This document shows, one piece after another, positions 24,091-33,264 of a stretch of 64,000 bases of DNA. The stretch is from positions 651,377-715,376 of the forward strand of contig NZ_QJRG01000049.1 of assembly GCF_004025535.1 (NCBI RefSeq), given 5' to 3'. Position 1 is the first letter of the stretch, and every line of letters starts with the position of its first letter. Position numbers and translations under genes: made by a program. The DNA is from Pseudomonas alkylphenolica. GTDB lineage: Bacteria > Pseudomonadota > Gammaproteobacteria > Pseudomonadales > Pseudomonadaceae. Below the pieces are notes generated by a model. That model made no database searches and was not told the DNA's origin. It worked only from the letters and a program-made list of their open reading frames with translations.

Positions 24091-27000
24091 GCGGGTTCTC
24101 CAATGCTCACAAGCGCTTCTACAACGACAAGGGTCTGCCCGGCACGTACCGGCGAACCCGGCTCCACGCGGACCTCGCGCACGGTTCCGGCACAGGTTGC
24201 GAGTACCGGGATTTCCATCTTCATCGACTCAAGCACCACCAGCGTGTCTCCGGGGGCGACCAGCTCGCCCGGCATAACCTGTACTTGCCAGAGGTTGCCG
24301 GCAATCGGGCTTTCGATGCCGGCATGACCGGCAGGCAGGGGTAGCTCGTCGGCTGCCGGGGTCACCACCTCGGTGCTTTCGAAGTGGGCCTGGCCGCTGT
24401 CGATCCAGCGTTGGCGTTCGGCCTCGAAGGCGCTTTTCTGCTGGCTGCGGAAGGCGTCGATACCCTGGCTTTCGCGGGCCAGGAACGCCTGGTAGTCAGC
24501 CAGGCGCAGCTGGCTGTGCTCGATCGCCAACGGATAGCGGCCCAGCGGAAAATCGCGGCGGATGGTCAGCAGTTCCTCGGCGCTGACCGGGTAGAACCTG
24601 ATCTGGTCGAAGAAGCGCAGCAGCCAGGGCTTGCCATCGAAGGCGGCGACCTGACGGTAGCGGTTCCACATTTGCAGGGTGCGGCCAACGAACTGGTAGC
24701 CGCCCGGTCCCTCCATGCCATACACGCACATGTAGGCGCCGCCAATACCCACCGAGTTCTCTGCGGTCCAGGTGCGGGCAGGGTTGTATTTGGTGGTGAC
24801 CAGGCGGTGGCGCGGGTCCAGCGGCGTTGCCACCGGAGCGCCCAGGTAGACGTCGCCCAGGCCCATCACCAGGTAGCTGGCGTCGAAGACCGTGCGCTGT
24901 ACTTCGTCGAGGCCCGGCAGGTCGTTGATGCGGCGGATGAACTCCAGGTTGCTCGGGCACCAGGGGGCGTCCTTGCGCACGGTGGTCATGTACTTCTCGA
25001 TCGCCAGCTGGCAGGCCGGGTCATCCCAGGACAGCGGCAGGTGCACGATGCGCGAGGGCACCTGCAGGTCCTGCGCGGTGCACACGGCCTCCCAGTGCCC
25101 CGAGACCACGGCCAGCAGTTGATCCAGCGGCAAGGTTTCGGGCTGGTAGTGCACCTGCAGCGAGCGGATCCCCGGAGTCAGGTCGATGACGCCTTTGAGC
25201 GCGCGGGCTTCGAGGGCCTGCATCAGGGCATGGCCCCGAAAGCGCAACACAAGGTCCAGCTCCGGCGCACCGATCTCCAGCAGCAGGTGGGTGTCGCCGG
25301 CCAGGCGCGCGACCAGGCGGGTGTCGTCCTTGCCGATATCCATCACGATTGGCGACTGCAGCGGGCAGCCGTGCACGGGTGCGCTCAAGGGCGCGGTGAC
25401 GGGCAGGGTGGCCAGCTGGCGCGCTTCAGCCAGCGGGGTGGGGATGAAGCGGACCTTGTCGCCGGCCTTGAGCTGGCCGAGTTGCCACAGGTCGGCCTCG
25501 ATGACCGTGACCGGGCACACGAACCCGCCCAGACTGGGGCCGTCCGGGCCGAGAATCACCGGCATGTCGCCGGTAAAATCCACCGCGCCGATGGCGTAGG
25601 GGTTGTCGTGGATGTTGGAGGGGTGCAAGCCGGCTTCGCCGCCATCGGCACGTACCCACTCGGGTTTCGGCCCGATCAGGCGCACACCGGTGCGGCTCGA
25701 GTTGAAGTGCACTTCCCAGTCGGTGGCGAAAAACGTTGCGATGTAGGCTTCGGTGAAATACTCCGGTGCCGCGTGCGGCCCATAGATTACCCGGACCTGA
25801 CGCACCGGCTCGAGCGCTGGCGGGGTGTCGAGCGCGCGGCCGAACGAGAAGTCGGTCAGTGCGCTCAGGTGCAGGATGTCACCGGCGCGCAGCGCCCGGC
25901 CGCCATGGCCGCCGAACTGACCGAGGGTGAAGGTGCTCTTGCTGCCCAGGTAGTCCGGGAGTTGCAGACCGCCGCGTACGCACAGGTAGCTGCGTGCGCC
26001 AGCACCGCTGATGCTGCCCATGGTCAGGACCGAGCCTGGGCTGACGTACAAGGTGGTGTTCAGCGGCGCAGGCTGGCCGTCGATTGCCAACGGTAATGCC
26101 GCACCCGTCACGCAGATCACCGCATCGGTGTTGAACCGCAGGGTGGGGCCGCTCATGGTGATTTCCAGACCCGCCGCGCCTTCAGGGTTACCCAGCAACA
26201 GGTTGCCCTGGCGCAGCGCACGGCTGTCCATGGGGCCTGACGGCGGTACACCCACGGCCCAGTAGCCGAGGCGGCCGGGGTAATCCTGTACGCTGGTTTG
26301 CGTGCCACCGCTGAGCACCTCGAAGGTCTCGGCGCGATAAACCAGGCCTTCCAGGCAGCGGGTCCAGGGGCTGCCGGAGGCAAAAGGTGCGTCGGCAATG
26401 ATCTGGCGCAGGTAGTTGCGGTTGGTCTCGACGCCGTACAGCGCGCTCTGGGCGAGGGCATCGTCCAGCTGCTGGCAGGCCAGTTGGCGATCGGCGGCCC
26501 AGCAGATGACTTTGGCGATCATCGGATCGAAGTACGCCGGGATTTCACAGCCAGCTTCCACCCAGGTATCGATGCGCAGCGCCTTGCCATCGGCAGGCGG
26601 GAAGTCGACGCAGGTGAGCAGCCCCGGGCTGGGTTGAAATGCCTTGCCAGGGTCTTCGGCGTACAGTCTGGCCTGTACTGCATGGCCGCTGGGTGCGAGC
26701 CCGGCGCGCAGTGTGGCCAGTGGCGGCAGATCGCCGGCCGCGAGCTGGATCATCCAGGCGACCAGGTCGACGCCCCAGACCTGCTCGGTCACGCCATGCT
26801 CGACCTGCAGCCGGGTATTGACCTCCAGGAAGTAGAAGCGCTGCGCATCACTGTCGAAGACAAACTCGACGGTGCCGGCGCTGCGGTAGTTCACCGCTTT
26901 GGCCAGTTTCACCGCGGCGTCGCACAGGGCCTCGGCCATGCCTTCCGGCAGGTTGGGCGCGGGCGTTTCTTCCAGCACTTTCTGGTTGCGGCGCTGCACC

Positions 27001-27686
27001 GAGCAGTCGCGAACGCCCAGGGCCAGCACCTCTCCGGCGCCGTCACCGAACACTTGCACTTCCAGGTGGCGGGCGCGCTGGATGTACTTTTCGATGAACA
27101 CCCCGGCATCGCTGAAGTTGTTCTGGCCCAGGCGCTTTACTGTCTCGAAGGCTTCTTGCAGTTCATCGGCGGCGTGACACACGCGCATGCCGATACCGCC
27201 ACCGCCGGCGGTGCTCTTGAGCATGACCGGGTAACCCACCTGCGCCGCAGCAGCGAGCGCTTCATCGATGCTGTCCAGCAGGTCGGTGCCTTCCAGCAGT
27301 GGCACACCCTGTTGCCGTGCCAGGGCGCGGGCGGTGTGCTTCAAGCCGAACACCCGCAACTGCTCGGCGGTCGGGCCGACGAAAGCGATACCGGCGGCTT
27401 CGCAGGCTTCGGCGAAGGCCGCGTTTTCGGACAGAAAGCCATAGCCCGGGTGAATGGCCTGTGCGCCGCTGGCTTTTGTCGCGGCGAGGATCTTGTCGAC
27501 CACCAGGTAGGTGCTGGCGGCTGCGCCTTCACCCAGGCTCAGCGCCTGGTCGGCCTCGACCACGTGGCGGCTGGCAATGTCAGCCTCGGAATAGACGGCG
27601 ACGCCCTCGACGCCAAGCTCGCGCAGCGTGCGCAGTACGCGGCAGGCAATGGCGCCGCGATTCGCGATCAGTAAGGTATTGAACAT
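24087..27686 (-). CDS. Biotin-dependent urea/guanidine carboxylase
   Basis: A 1199-residue enzyme. Residues 1-450 are biotin carboxylase (MFNTLLIANRGAIACR, ATP-grasp KSTAGGGGIGMRV, EVNTRLQVEHGVTE). The middle holds the two allophanate-hydrolase-type carboxyltransferase subdomains (TSVQDYPGRLGYWAVGVPPSGPMD; YGMEGPGGYQFVGRT). The C-terminal biotinyl domain carries the lysine in VLESMKMEIPV. It was traditionally called urea carboxylase. Enzymes encoded with the two UAAP genes and behind a guanidine-I riboswitch have been shown in Pseudomonas to prefer guanidine, so guanidine carboxylase is the better prediction. The start ATG 27686 has AGGGGA upstream; 196 bp separate it from the UAAP2 gene and I see no gene in that gap. 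Confidence 0.95.
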   Translation of the reverse strand: MFNTLLIANRGAIACRVLRTLRELGVEGVAVYSEADIASRHVVEADQALSLGEGAAASTYLVVDKILAATKASGAQAIHPGYGFLSENAAFAEACEAAGIAFVGPTAEQLRVFGLKHTARALARQQGVPLLEGTDLLDSIDEALAAAAQVGYPVMLKSTAGGGGIGMRVCHAADELQEAFETVKRLGQNNFSDAGVFIEKYIQRARHLEVQVFGDGAGEVLALGVRDCSVQRRNQKVLEETPAPNLPEGMAEALCDAAVKLAKAVNYRSAGTVEFVFDSDAQRFYFLEVNTRLQVEHGVTEQVWGVDLVAWMIQLAAGDLPPLATLRAGLAPSGHAVQARLYAEDPGKAFQPSPGLLTCVDFPPADGKALRIDTWVEAGCEIPAYFDPMIAKVICWAADRQLACQQLDDALAQSALYGVETNRNYLRQIIADAPFASGSPWTRCLEGLVYRAETFEVLSGGTQTSVQDYPGRLGYWAVGVPPSGPMDSRALRQGNLLLGNPEGAAGLEITMSGPTLRFNTDAVICVTGAALPLAIDGQPAPLNTTLYVSPGSVLTMGSISGAGARSYLCVRGGLQLPDYLGSKSTFTLGQFGGHGGRALRAGDILHLSALTDFSFGRALDTPPALEPVRQVRVIYGPHAAPEYFTEAYIATFFATDWEVHFNSSRTGVRLIGPKPEWVRADGGEAGLHPSNIHDNPYAIGAVDFTGDMPVILGPDGPSLGGFVCPVTVIEADLWQLGQLKAGDKVRFIPTPLAEARQLATLPVTAPLSAPVHGCPLQSPIVMDIGKDDTRLVARLAGDTHLLLEIGAPELDLVLRFRGHALMQALEARALKGVIDLTPGIRSLQVHYQPETLPLDQLLAVVSGHWEAVCTAQDLQVPSRIVHLPLSWDDPACQLAIEKYMTTVRKDAPWCPSNLEFIRRINDLPGLDEVQRTVFDASYLVMGLGDVYLGAPVATPLDPRHRLVTTKYNPARTWTAENSVGIGGAYMCVYGMEGPGGYQFVGRTLQMWNRYRQVAAFDGKPWLLRFFDQIRFYPVSAEELLTIRRDFPLGRYPLAIEHSQLRLADYQAFLARESQGIDAFRSQQKSAFEAERQRWIDSGQAHFESTEVVTPAADELPLPAGHAGIESPIAGNLWQVQVMPGELVAPGDTLVVLESMKMEIPVLATCAGTVREVRVEPGSPVRAGQTLVVVEALVSIGEPA

Positions 27687-27882
27687 GACACGTCCCCTGG
27701 AGGCGGCTGAAGGCCCCGACTGGGTTGCGGGCCGTCCCGCAGTTTTGTAAATGTCTCAGGGTCGTCCCCGGACAACAGTCAGGTTCACTCGCTGCGGCTA
27801 CCCGCAGGGTTCGAAGGGCGCTGGCCACTGCGGAACAGGCAGGCCGCGAACAGGCCCAGGCGCAGCCGGGTGATCAATGTTT

Positions 27883-28509
27883 TCAGTCCCATATCAGCAA
27901 CCCCGCTGGCGTCGGGTTGTAGCCGTTGCAGGGGTTGTTGAGTTGCGGGCAGTTGGAGATCAGCACGATGACGTCCATCTCGGCGCGCAGCTGCACGTAC
28001 TTGCCGGCCTCGGAAATGCCGTCTTCAAAGGTCAGCCCGCCTTCCGGTGTAACCGGCACGTTCATGAAGAAATTGATGTTCGGGCTGATGTCGCGTTTTC
28101 CCAGGCGGCCGTCGTGGCAGCAGGCGCGCAGGTAGTTGTCGCGGCAGCTGTGCATGTGCCGTGTGTCGAGGGCATAGCGCACGGTGTTGCTTTCCTGCGC
28201 ACAGGCGCCGCCGAGGGTGTCGTGACGGCCGCAGGTGTCTTCGGTGATGGTCAGCATCGGCCGGCCAAGGTTCGAGTACAGCACGCTGCCGGCACCGAGG
28301 TAGACATTGCCCTGACGGCGCAGGGTGCGCTGGACGTCGTAACGCTCGCGCGGGTTGGTGGCGCTGTAGAACAAGGTGTCGACCGCCTGGTTGCCCTCAA
28401 GGTCGAGGATGCGCAGGGTTTGCCCGGCTTTGACTTCGGTCAGCCAGGGTTCGCCCGCGGGAATGATCGACTGCGACACAGCACTGTCGGCGTGCAGGGT
28501 TGGGTTCAT
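27883..28509 (-). CDS. Urea amidolyase-associated protein 2 (carboxyguanidine deiminase subunit)
   Basis: A 208-residue DUF1989-type protein. Landmarks are GQTLRILDLEGNQAVDTLFY near the N-terminus, GAGSVLYSNLGRPMLTITED, CGRHDTLGGACAQESN, and NINFFMNVPVTPEGGLTFEDG. A Cys-rich potential metal site is seen in AGCCH-like RACCHDGRLGK. It is 11 bp downstream of its UAAP1 partner. The two proteins were shown to form carboxyguanidine deiminase (CgdAB) that makes allophanate from carboxyguanidine. I do not assign the A or B letter. Part of the riboswitch-controlled operon. Confidence 0.9.
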   Translation of the reverse strand: MNPTLHADSAVSQSIIPAGEPWLTEVKAGQTLRILDLEGNQAVDTLFYSATNPRERYDVQRTLRRQGNVYLGAGSVLYSNLGRPMLTITEDTCGRHDTLGGACAQESNTVRYALDTRHMHSCRDNYLRACCHDGRLGKRDISPNINFFMNVPVTPEGGLTFEDGISEAGKYVQLRAEMDVIVLISNCPQLNNPCNGYNPTPAGLLIWD

Positions 28510-28520
28510 GGTCCGGGTCC

Positions 28521-29234
28521 TCAGGCAAACAGGCGTTGGGTGTTGATGAAGCCGCGCACGTTCTCCGGGCGCGAGGTGCGGCAGTGCTCGGCAACCGCTT
28601 CGTCGGCATGGGCGAAGCGCAGTTGCACGGGCTTTGGCGCGTAACCTGCGTCCGGGTCCAGCGGATGCTGCAGCGCGGTGACTACGAACAGGGTGTCCAT
28701 GGGCGCGTAGAGCTCGATGTAGTCACCGGCCTTGGCGTTGCCGCTGGCAAAGTGCAGGCCGCCATGGGCGTCGACGTCCACCCGGCTGAACAGGTTGAGG
28801 GGCATGGTCAGGTCGGCCAGATGCAGGTCCCACTTGCCCATCTCCACCAGCAGGTTGTCGCTGCCGTTGCGCAGGAAGGCATTGCGCCGTTCCTGATAGC
28901 GGCCCTGGCCGTACTTTTCCGTCACCTCCTGGGCGTTGAGCACGCCGCCCAGGCTGTCGCTCCAGCCGCAGGTGTCATGGGTGATGGCGGCCAGCACCCG
29001 GCCCATGTCGGAGTACAGGCAATGGCCGGCCGTGAGCTTGGCGGTGTGCTGGCACTTGAGCGTGTCGGGCAGGTTGAGGCGCTCGCTTTTTTCGTTGGCG
29101 TTGAACAGCATCAGGCTGACGTTGGCGCCGCCTTCCAGGTCGGTGAAGCGCACCAGCTGCCCGCGCTTGAGGACAAAGGACAAATGCCCGCCACCGGGCA
29201 GGTGTTCGTCGGCAAAAACATGCGTTTCGGTCAT
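28521..29234 (-). CDS. Urea amidolyase-associated protein 1 (carboxyguanidine deiminase subunit)
   Basis: A 237-residue DUF1989-type protein paralogous to the next gene. Conserved pieces are GQLVRFTDLEGGANVSLMLF, HCLYSDMGRVLAAITHDTCGWSD, GKWDLHLADLTMPLNLFSRVDV and YIELYAPMDTLF. It begins MTETHVFADEHLPGGGHLSF, typical of UAAP1. It lies 4 bp downstream of the ABC ATPase stop and 11 bp upstream of UAAP2, so all are co-translated. Together with UAAP2 it is predicted to deiminate carboxyguanidine in the cytoplasm. Confidence 0.9.
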   Translation of the reverse strand: MTETHVFADEHLPGGGHLSFVLKRGQLVRFTDLEGGANVSLMLFNANEKSERLNLPDTLKCQHTAKLTAGHCLYSDMGRVLAAITHDTCGWSDSLGGVLNAQEVTEKYGQGRYQERRNAFLRNGSDNLLVEMGKWDLHLADLTMPLNLFSRVDVDAHGGLHFASGNAKAGDYIELYAPMDTLFVVTALQHPLDPDAGYAPKPVQLRFAHADEAVAEHCRTSRPENVRGFINTQRLFA

Positions 29235-29238
29235 GGGG

Positions 29239-30027
29239 TCAAATTCCTGGTTGCGGTTGAAGGGTGCGCAGGGGCGCGGCCTTGACGGTGCTTGGCAGCG
29301 TCTGGGCTTTGTTCGCCAGCGGCAGGTCGTAGGTCACCCGTGAGCCAAACGCGTGGGGTGCGTGCGGGTCGAAGCGGGTCTTGTCGAACACCAGCAGGCG
29401 GCTGCCGAGGCTGAAGCCTTCGCTGAGGTCATGGGTGACCATGAACACGGTCAGCCGGGTTTCCTGCCACAGCTCAAGGAGCAGGGCGTGCATGTCTTTG
29501 CGGATGCCGGGGTCCAGGGCGCCGAAGGGCTCGTCGAGCAATAGCACCTTGGGTTTCATGATCAGCGCCTGGGCGATGGCCAGGCGCTGCTGCATGCCGC
29601 CGGAGAGTTGCGCCGGGTATTTGTGCAGCGCCGGCCCCAGCCCCACGCGGGTCAGCAGGTTCGCCGCCTGCTCGCGCGCTTCGCGCTTGTGGCGGCCGAG
29701 CAAACGCCCAAGCAGCGGCGCGCGCGGCAGTTCCAGGCCGATGGCAACGTTGTCCAGCACGCTCAGGTGCGGGAACACCGAATAGCGCTGGAACACCACG
29801 CCGCGACTCGGATCGGGCTCTGCGACCAGTGGCTGGCCACCCAGCAGGATCTGCCCGCGGCTCGGCCGTTCCTGGCCCAGCAGCAAGCGCAGGAAGGTGG
29901 ATTTTCCGCAGCCCGAGGCCCCGACCATGGTGCAGAACTCGCCTTCGGCAATGCTCAGGTTCAGGCTTTCGAGCACCACATGGTCGTCGTATTGCTGCCA
30001 GACGTTGCGCACTTCGATGAAGTTCAT
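29239..30027 (-). CDS. ABC transporter ATP-binding protein (NitT/TauT type, guanidine operon)
   Basis: A 262-residue ATPase from ATG 30027, which overlaps the permease stop by ATGA; the longer frame upstream lies inside the permease gene. Walker A GASGCGKSTF, signature LSGGMQQRLAIAQAL, Walker B VLLLDEPFGALD and switch His in VTHDLSEG are intact. It powers the permease encoded just upstream. Substrate is inferred to be guanidine or a guanidino/urea compound because of the riboswitch and downstream enzymes. Confidence 0.95.
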   Translation of the reverse strand: MNFIEVRNVWQQYDDHVVLESLNLSIAEGEFCTMVGASGCGKSTFLRLLLGQERPSRGQILLGGQPLVAEPDPSRGVVFQRYSVFPHLSVLDNVAIGLELPRAPLLGRLLGRHKREAREQAANLLTRVGLGPALHKYPAQLSGGMQQRLAIAQALIMKPKVLLLDEPFGALDPGIRKDMHALLLELWQETRLTVFMVTHDLSEGFSLGSRLLVFDKTRFDPHAPHAFGSRVTYDLPLANKAQTLPSTVKAAPLRTLQPQPGI

Positions 30028-30839
30028 GGGCGTGCTCCCTCGTACCAGGGGAAGGCGAGCCGGGTGAGGGTTTTCAACGACCAGTCGGTGAGCCAGGCCA
30101 GCAAGGTGATCCACACTACGTAGGGCAGGATCACGTCCATGGCCAGGTAGCGGCGCACCAGGAAAATCCGGTAGCCCAAGCCATCCTCCGAGGCAATGGC
30201 TTCGGCGGCGATCAGGAATAGCCAGGCCGAGCCCAGTACCAGCCGCAGGGAAATCAGCAGGCGCGGGGCCAGTTGCTGCACCACCACGCGGACGATGTAG
30301 GTCCAGGTCGAAGCCCCGAGGGTCAGGGCCTTGATGCGCAGTTCGGCGGGGATCTCACGGGCGCGCTGCTCCAGGTCACGCGCCAGAATCGGGGTGATGC
30401 CGATGACGATCAGCATCACCTTCGACAACTCACCCAGCCCGAAGACAATGAACAGGATCGGCAGGATCGCCAGCGGCGGCACCATCGACACCACCACCAT
30501 CAGCGGCGACAGGGGGGCGGCAAACAGCGGCAGGGTGCCGGCAATCACGCCCAGGCCCAGGCCGAGAGCGGCACTGATCAGCAGCCCGCTGCCCAGCCGC
30601 TTGAGGCTCGACGCGGTGTCTTGCCAGAGCAGGTAGGCGCCGCTGCGCTTGTCTTCGGTGAAAGCCATCTGCTTGACCGCGTCGCTCATTTGCGCGGCGC
30701 TGGGCAGCAGCTTGTCCCGTGGGTTGTCGGCCAGCCGCTGCGTCGAGCCGATCAGGTAGGCACAGAGCAGCAGGGCAAACGGCAGCATGACCAGGAACAG
30801 GCGCGTGGACCGATCCGGGTGACGATTCAAAAGTCGCAT
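30024..30839 (-). CDS. ABC transporter permease (NitT/TauT type, guanidine operon)
   Basis: A 271-residue inner-membrane protein with about six helices. The cytoplasmic EAA loop that contacts the ATPase reads ELRIKALTLGASTWTYIVRVV. The start is ATG 30839 with GAGG upstream (a TTG two codons earlier is less likely). It lies 13 bp downstream of the binding-protein stop and overlaps the ATPase gene. Closest in pattern to SsuC/TauC permeases, so the family substrate range is nitrate, sulfonates and related; the operon predicts guanidine. Confidence 0.93.
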   Translation of the reverse strand: MRLLNRHPDRSTRLFLVMLPFALLLCAYLIGSTQRLADNPRDKLLPSAAQMSDAVKQMAFTEDKRSGAYLLWQDTASSLKRLGSGLLISAALGLGLGVIAGTLPLFAAPLSPLMVVVSMVPPLAILPILFIVFGLGELSKVMLIVIGITPILARDLEQRAREIPAELRIKALTLGASTWTYIVRVVVQQLAPRLLISLRLVLGSAWLFLIAAEAIASEDGLGYRIFLVRRYLAMDVILPYVVWITLLAWLTDWSLKTLTRLAFPWYEGARP

Positions 30840-30852
30840 GGCCAATCCTCGA

Positions 30853-31917
30853 TCACAGCGTGCCGTCGGCAGCCATTTGCACGTAGTCGGTGTCGAAGCG
30901 CAGCTTTAGGTTGCTCTGGTCACCGACCATCACGCCCTTGGCGAAGCGCATGCCGACGGCGCCGCTGTCCTGCGCGCTGGCGCCGAGCAAACCGTGGCTG
31001 AAGGAGAACGCAGCGACCTTTTCCATGGTGGTTGGCAGCTGCGTGCTGGTGACGAAGTCCAGGGTTGTTTGCGCGGTGGCGAACAGGTGGGTGGTGGCGA
31101 GCTGGCGCTTGAACCCGGCAAGGTCGGTACCCGAGGCTTTGGCCATGTGCTCAAGCGACGCAAGGCCTGCGGGCGAGTCTTGCGCCATCAGCGCCATGAC
31201 TTCGTACCAGGCACCGGTCAGTGCCTTGCCCAGTGCCGGGTTGTCCTGCAAGGTCTGGGTGTTGACGACCATCAGGTCGAGGATTTCTCCCGGGATCTTG
31301 CTGGAGTCGAAGACCTGGGTGACCTCGGGCCGGGTGTTGATGTCGCCGAGCATCGGGTTCCAGGTGGTCACCGCCTGCACGTCATCGGTGTTGAAGGCGC
31401 CAGCGATATCGGCGTCGGAGGTGTTGACCACCTTCAGGTCGCGCTCGCGAAGCCCGGCGCTGTCCAGGGCGCGGGCCAGCAGGTAATGCGAGACCGACAG
31501 CTCGACCAGGTTGACGTCCATGCCCTTGAGGTCGGCCAGGGTTTTGCCGCTGCCCTTGATCACCACGCCGTCGTTGCCGTTGGAGAAGTCGCCGACGATC
31601 AGCGCGGTGCTGTCGACTCCACCGGCAGCCGGAATGGTCAGCGCATCCATGTTGGTCATGGTGCAGCCGTCAAACTGGCCGGCGGTGTATTGATTGATCG
31701 ATTCAACGTAATCGTTGATCTGGGTGAGTTTGATGCGGATACCGTATTTGTCGGCCCATTTATCGACAACGCCCTGCGCCGCCGCGTATTCCCACGGCAT
31801 CCACCCGGCGTAAATGGTCCAGCAGATATTGAAGTCGTTCTTGACGGCGGCCTTGGAAGAGAGGCTGGTCAACAGGACGATGCCTGTCAGGAACGCGGTC
31901 AGCAGTGGCTTTCGCAT
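30853..31917 (-). CDS. ABC transporter substrate-binding protein (guanidine operon)
   Basis: A 354-residue periplasmic protein from ATG 31917 with GGAG upstream. A clear Sec signal peptide (MRKPLLTAFLTGIVLLTSLSSKAA, about 22-24 residues in two blocks) precedes a NMT1/SsuA-like domain starting FNICWTIYAGWMPWEYAAAQG. It is the first gene after the guanidine-I riboswitch. The aromatic-rich binding start (CWTIYAGWMPWEY) is common to urea/guanidine operon binding proteins. Direct ligand evidence is lacking. Confidence 0.93.
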   Translation of the reverse strand: MRKPLLTAFLTGIVLLTSLSSKAAVKNDFNICWTIYAGWMPWEYAAAQGVVDKWADKYGIRIKLTQINDYVESINQYTAGQFDGCTMTNMDALTIPAAGGVDSTALIVGDFSNGNDGVVIKGSGKTLADLKGMDVNLVELSVSHYLLARALDSAGLRERDLKVVNTSDADIAGAFNTDDVQAVTTWNPMLGDINTRPEVTQVFDSSKIPGEILDLMVVNTQTLQDNPALGKALTGAWYEVMALMAQDSPAGLASLEHMAKASGTDLAGFKRQLATTHLFATAQTTLDFVTSTQLPTTMEKVAAFSFSHGLLGASAQDSGAVGMRFAKGVMVGDQSNLKLRFDTDYVQMAADGTL

Positions 31918-31983
31918 GGCAAGACTCCAGTTGGCGGTAGACGGTCGAGGAGCAGCGCGACCGCCCATTGCGTTGGGTGGTCT

Positions 31984-32079
31984 CTGTCTCCCGGGCTTTT
32001 ATCCCGCCGTGTAACCTCAACTGGAGGTCGTCAGCTCTCGGTCCAGGCACTTGCCTGCGCAAGTCGGAACCCTAGCCAA
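31984..32079 (-). ncRNA. Guanidine-I (ykkC) riboswitch
   Basis: Read on the - strand, the region contains the class hallmarks in order: GGCTAGGGTTCCGAC (from 32077), a P2 stem, CTGGACCGAGAGCTGACGAC, then CACGGCGGGATAAAAGCCCG ending in GGGAGAC near 31986. These are the conserved ACGGCGGGAUAAAAGCCCGGGA-type elements of the ykkC guanidine-I aptamer. It lies 67 bp upstream of the first gene of the transporter/carboxylase operon and should switch it on with guanidine. Confidence 0.95.
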
Positions 32080-32133
32080 CCATTTACGAATTTTGGTGCG
32101 ATAGCGCTCGCTACTCCTGCACGCACAGTGCTA

Positions 32134-32149
32134 TGCCAGAGGCATGCCA
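32134..32149 (-). promoter_or_regulatory. Candidate sigma-54 promoter of the guanidine operon
   Basis: On the - strand CTGGCATG-N4-TGGC gives GG and GC ten bases apart, matching TGGCACG-N4-TTGC with two differences. It lies about 55 bp upstream of the riboswitch. Nitrogen control through NtrC would make sense for guanidine use, but no NtrC site was confirmed. Confidence 0.5.
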
Positions 32150-32369
32150 GAATCGCCCGGCGTGTCGGACAACAGGCTGCAGGGCCCTGATTACGTGGCC
32201 CGCAGAAAGAGAGGTGAGGGTCGCATGACGAATGGGCTGGGTGGGTTAAACGGCCGTGGTGCGTTCAATTGGTGCGTGGCGCACCTGAAGGGAGCGCAGG
32301 GTCGGGATCGGAGTCGATCAGCGACAGCATGGGCTACGATGTACGAAACCGATTCAGGGAGGTGTCTTG

Positions 32370-32660
32370 ATGAAAAAAATACTGTTGGGCGCGTTACTGG
32401 TTTGTGTCGCCGGGTTCGCCAATGCCGGCATTCCGTTGGTCAATGCCACGTGTCCGGGAAACATCGAAGTCCACGCTGATGAGGGTGGGCCGATTTACAT
32501 CAACGGCAAGGAAGGCAAGCTGAAGAAATTCAACGATAACTATTTTGAAGCCAAGGGCAGTGGGGTCACCATCTCGTTGTCGATCAATCCCGATGGCTCG
32601 GCGAGCGTGTCGTACACCGGGAAGAACAAAGCCAACGGGATTTGCCAGGTCAAGGGATAG
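32370..32660 (+). CDS. Small secreted protein, unknown
   Basis: A 96-residue protein from ATG 32370 with AGGGAGGTG at 32356. A textbook signal peptide (MKKILLGALLVCVAGFANAG, cleavage after ANA) is followed by a short beta-rich domain with two cysteines (ATCPGNIEVH and NGICQVKG) that could form a disulfide. IYINGKEGKLKKFNDNYFEAKGS suggests a small beta-barrel fold. It is not recognised. Its upstream region (32161-32369) has no other gene. Confidence 0.8.
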   Translation: MKKILLGALLVCVAGFANAGIPLVNATCPGNIEVHADEGGPIYINGKEGKLKKFNDNYFEAKGSGVTISLSINPDGSASVSYTGKNKANGICQVKG

Positions 32661-32715
32661 TCGCGAGGCGACTTGCGCTCTGGTCAGCCCTGGCCGAGCG
32701 CAAGCTTGGACTGCA

Positions 32716-33078
32716 TTAATAGCCTCCACCTACCATGCCCCCCATATTGGGAGGAGGCTCCCTGTTTTTTTGCTGGGCGCGACTCCATTCGTTACAGGTC
32801 ATGAAACTCTTGTGATCGACTTTTCCGGCGTCATCAAAGCTGACGCTGTAGGGTTGCTTTTCACCGGACTGGGTAAGCAGGTAGTCAAAGCAGGTACCGG
32901 GCACCACGCTACGCTCGGAGGCGGTCAGGGGTTTGCCGCCAATTTGCAGGACTTGTTCCTTGCTCATGCCGGTCTCGACCTTGGCGACCAAAGGCTGGCT
33001 GCGGTACACGTAGGAATCGGTCGAGCAGGCGCTTACTGCTGACAGCACGGCGATCAGCGCGAAGAGAGGTTTGTTCAT
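32716..33078 (-). CDS. osmE: Osmotically inducible lipoprotein OsmE-like
   Basis: A 120-residue lipoprotein from ATG 33078. The signal peptide ends in a lipobox (LSAVSAC, lipidated Cys at 18). The mature part follows the SmpA/OmlA fold with the OsmE pattern GMSKEQVLQIGGKP, GTCFDYLLTQSGEKQPYSVSF and DHKSFMTCNEW, including the conserved cysteine pair. The extra C-terminus is Gly/Pro-rich (REPPPNMGGMVGGGY). It acts in the outer membrane or periplasm and is usually induced by osmotic stress and stationary phase. Confidence 0.85.
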   Translation of the reverse strand: MNKPLFALIAVLSAVSACSTDSYVYRSQPLVAKVETGMSKEQVLQIGGKPLTASERSVVPGTCFDYLLTQSGEKQPYSVSFDDAGKVDHKSFMTCNEWSRAQQKNREPPPNMGGMVGGGY

Positions 33079-33264
33079 GGCAGTGCTCCCGGTGGAGAGT
33101 GTCGGGAAGAAACACCAGGGGACATCAGTAAAAGTAAAGTCGATAGGGGAAGTGCCCGCAACTGTTGGCCAGGCAACAGTTGCGCAACAGCATGACCTGC
33201 GGTGGACACCGATCAGTAATCCCTTGGGATAGCTATGCTGCTGAAAATAAAAGATTTTTTGTCT

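Noticed and set aside
24384..27674. Two long + strand frames opposite the carboxylase
   Set aside because: Antisense shadows of the biotin carboxylase and carboxyltransferase domains.
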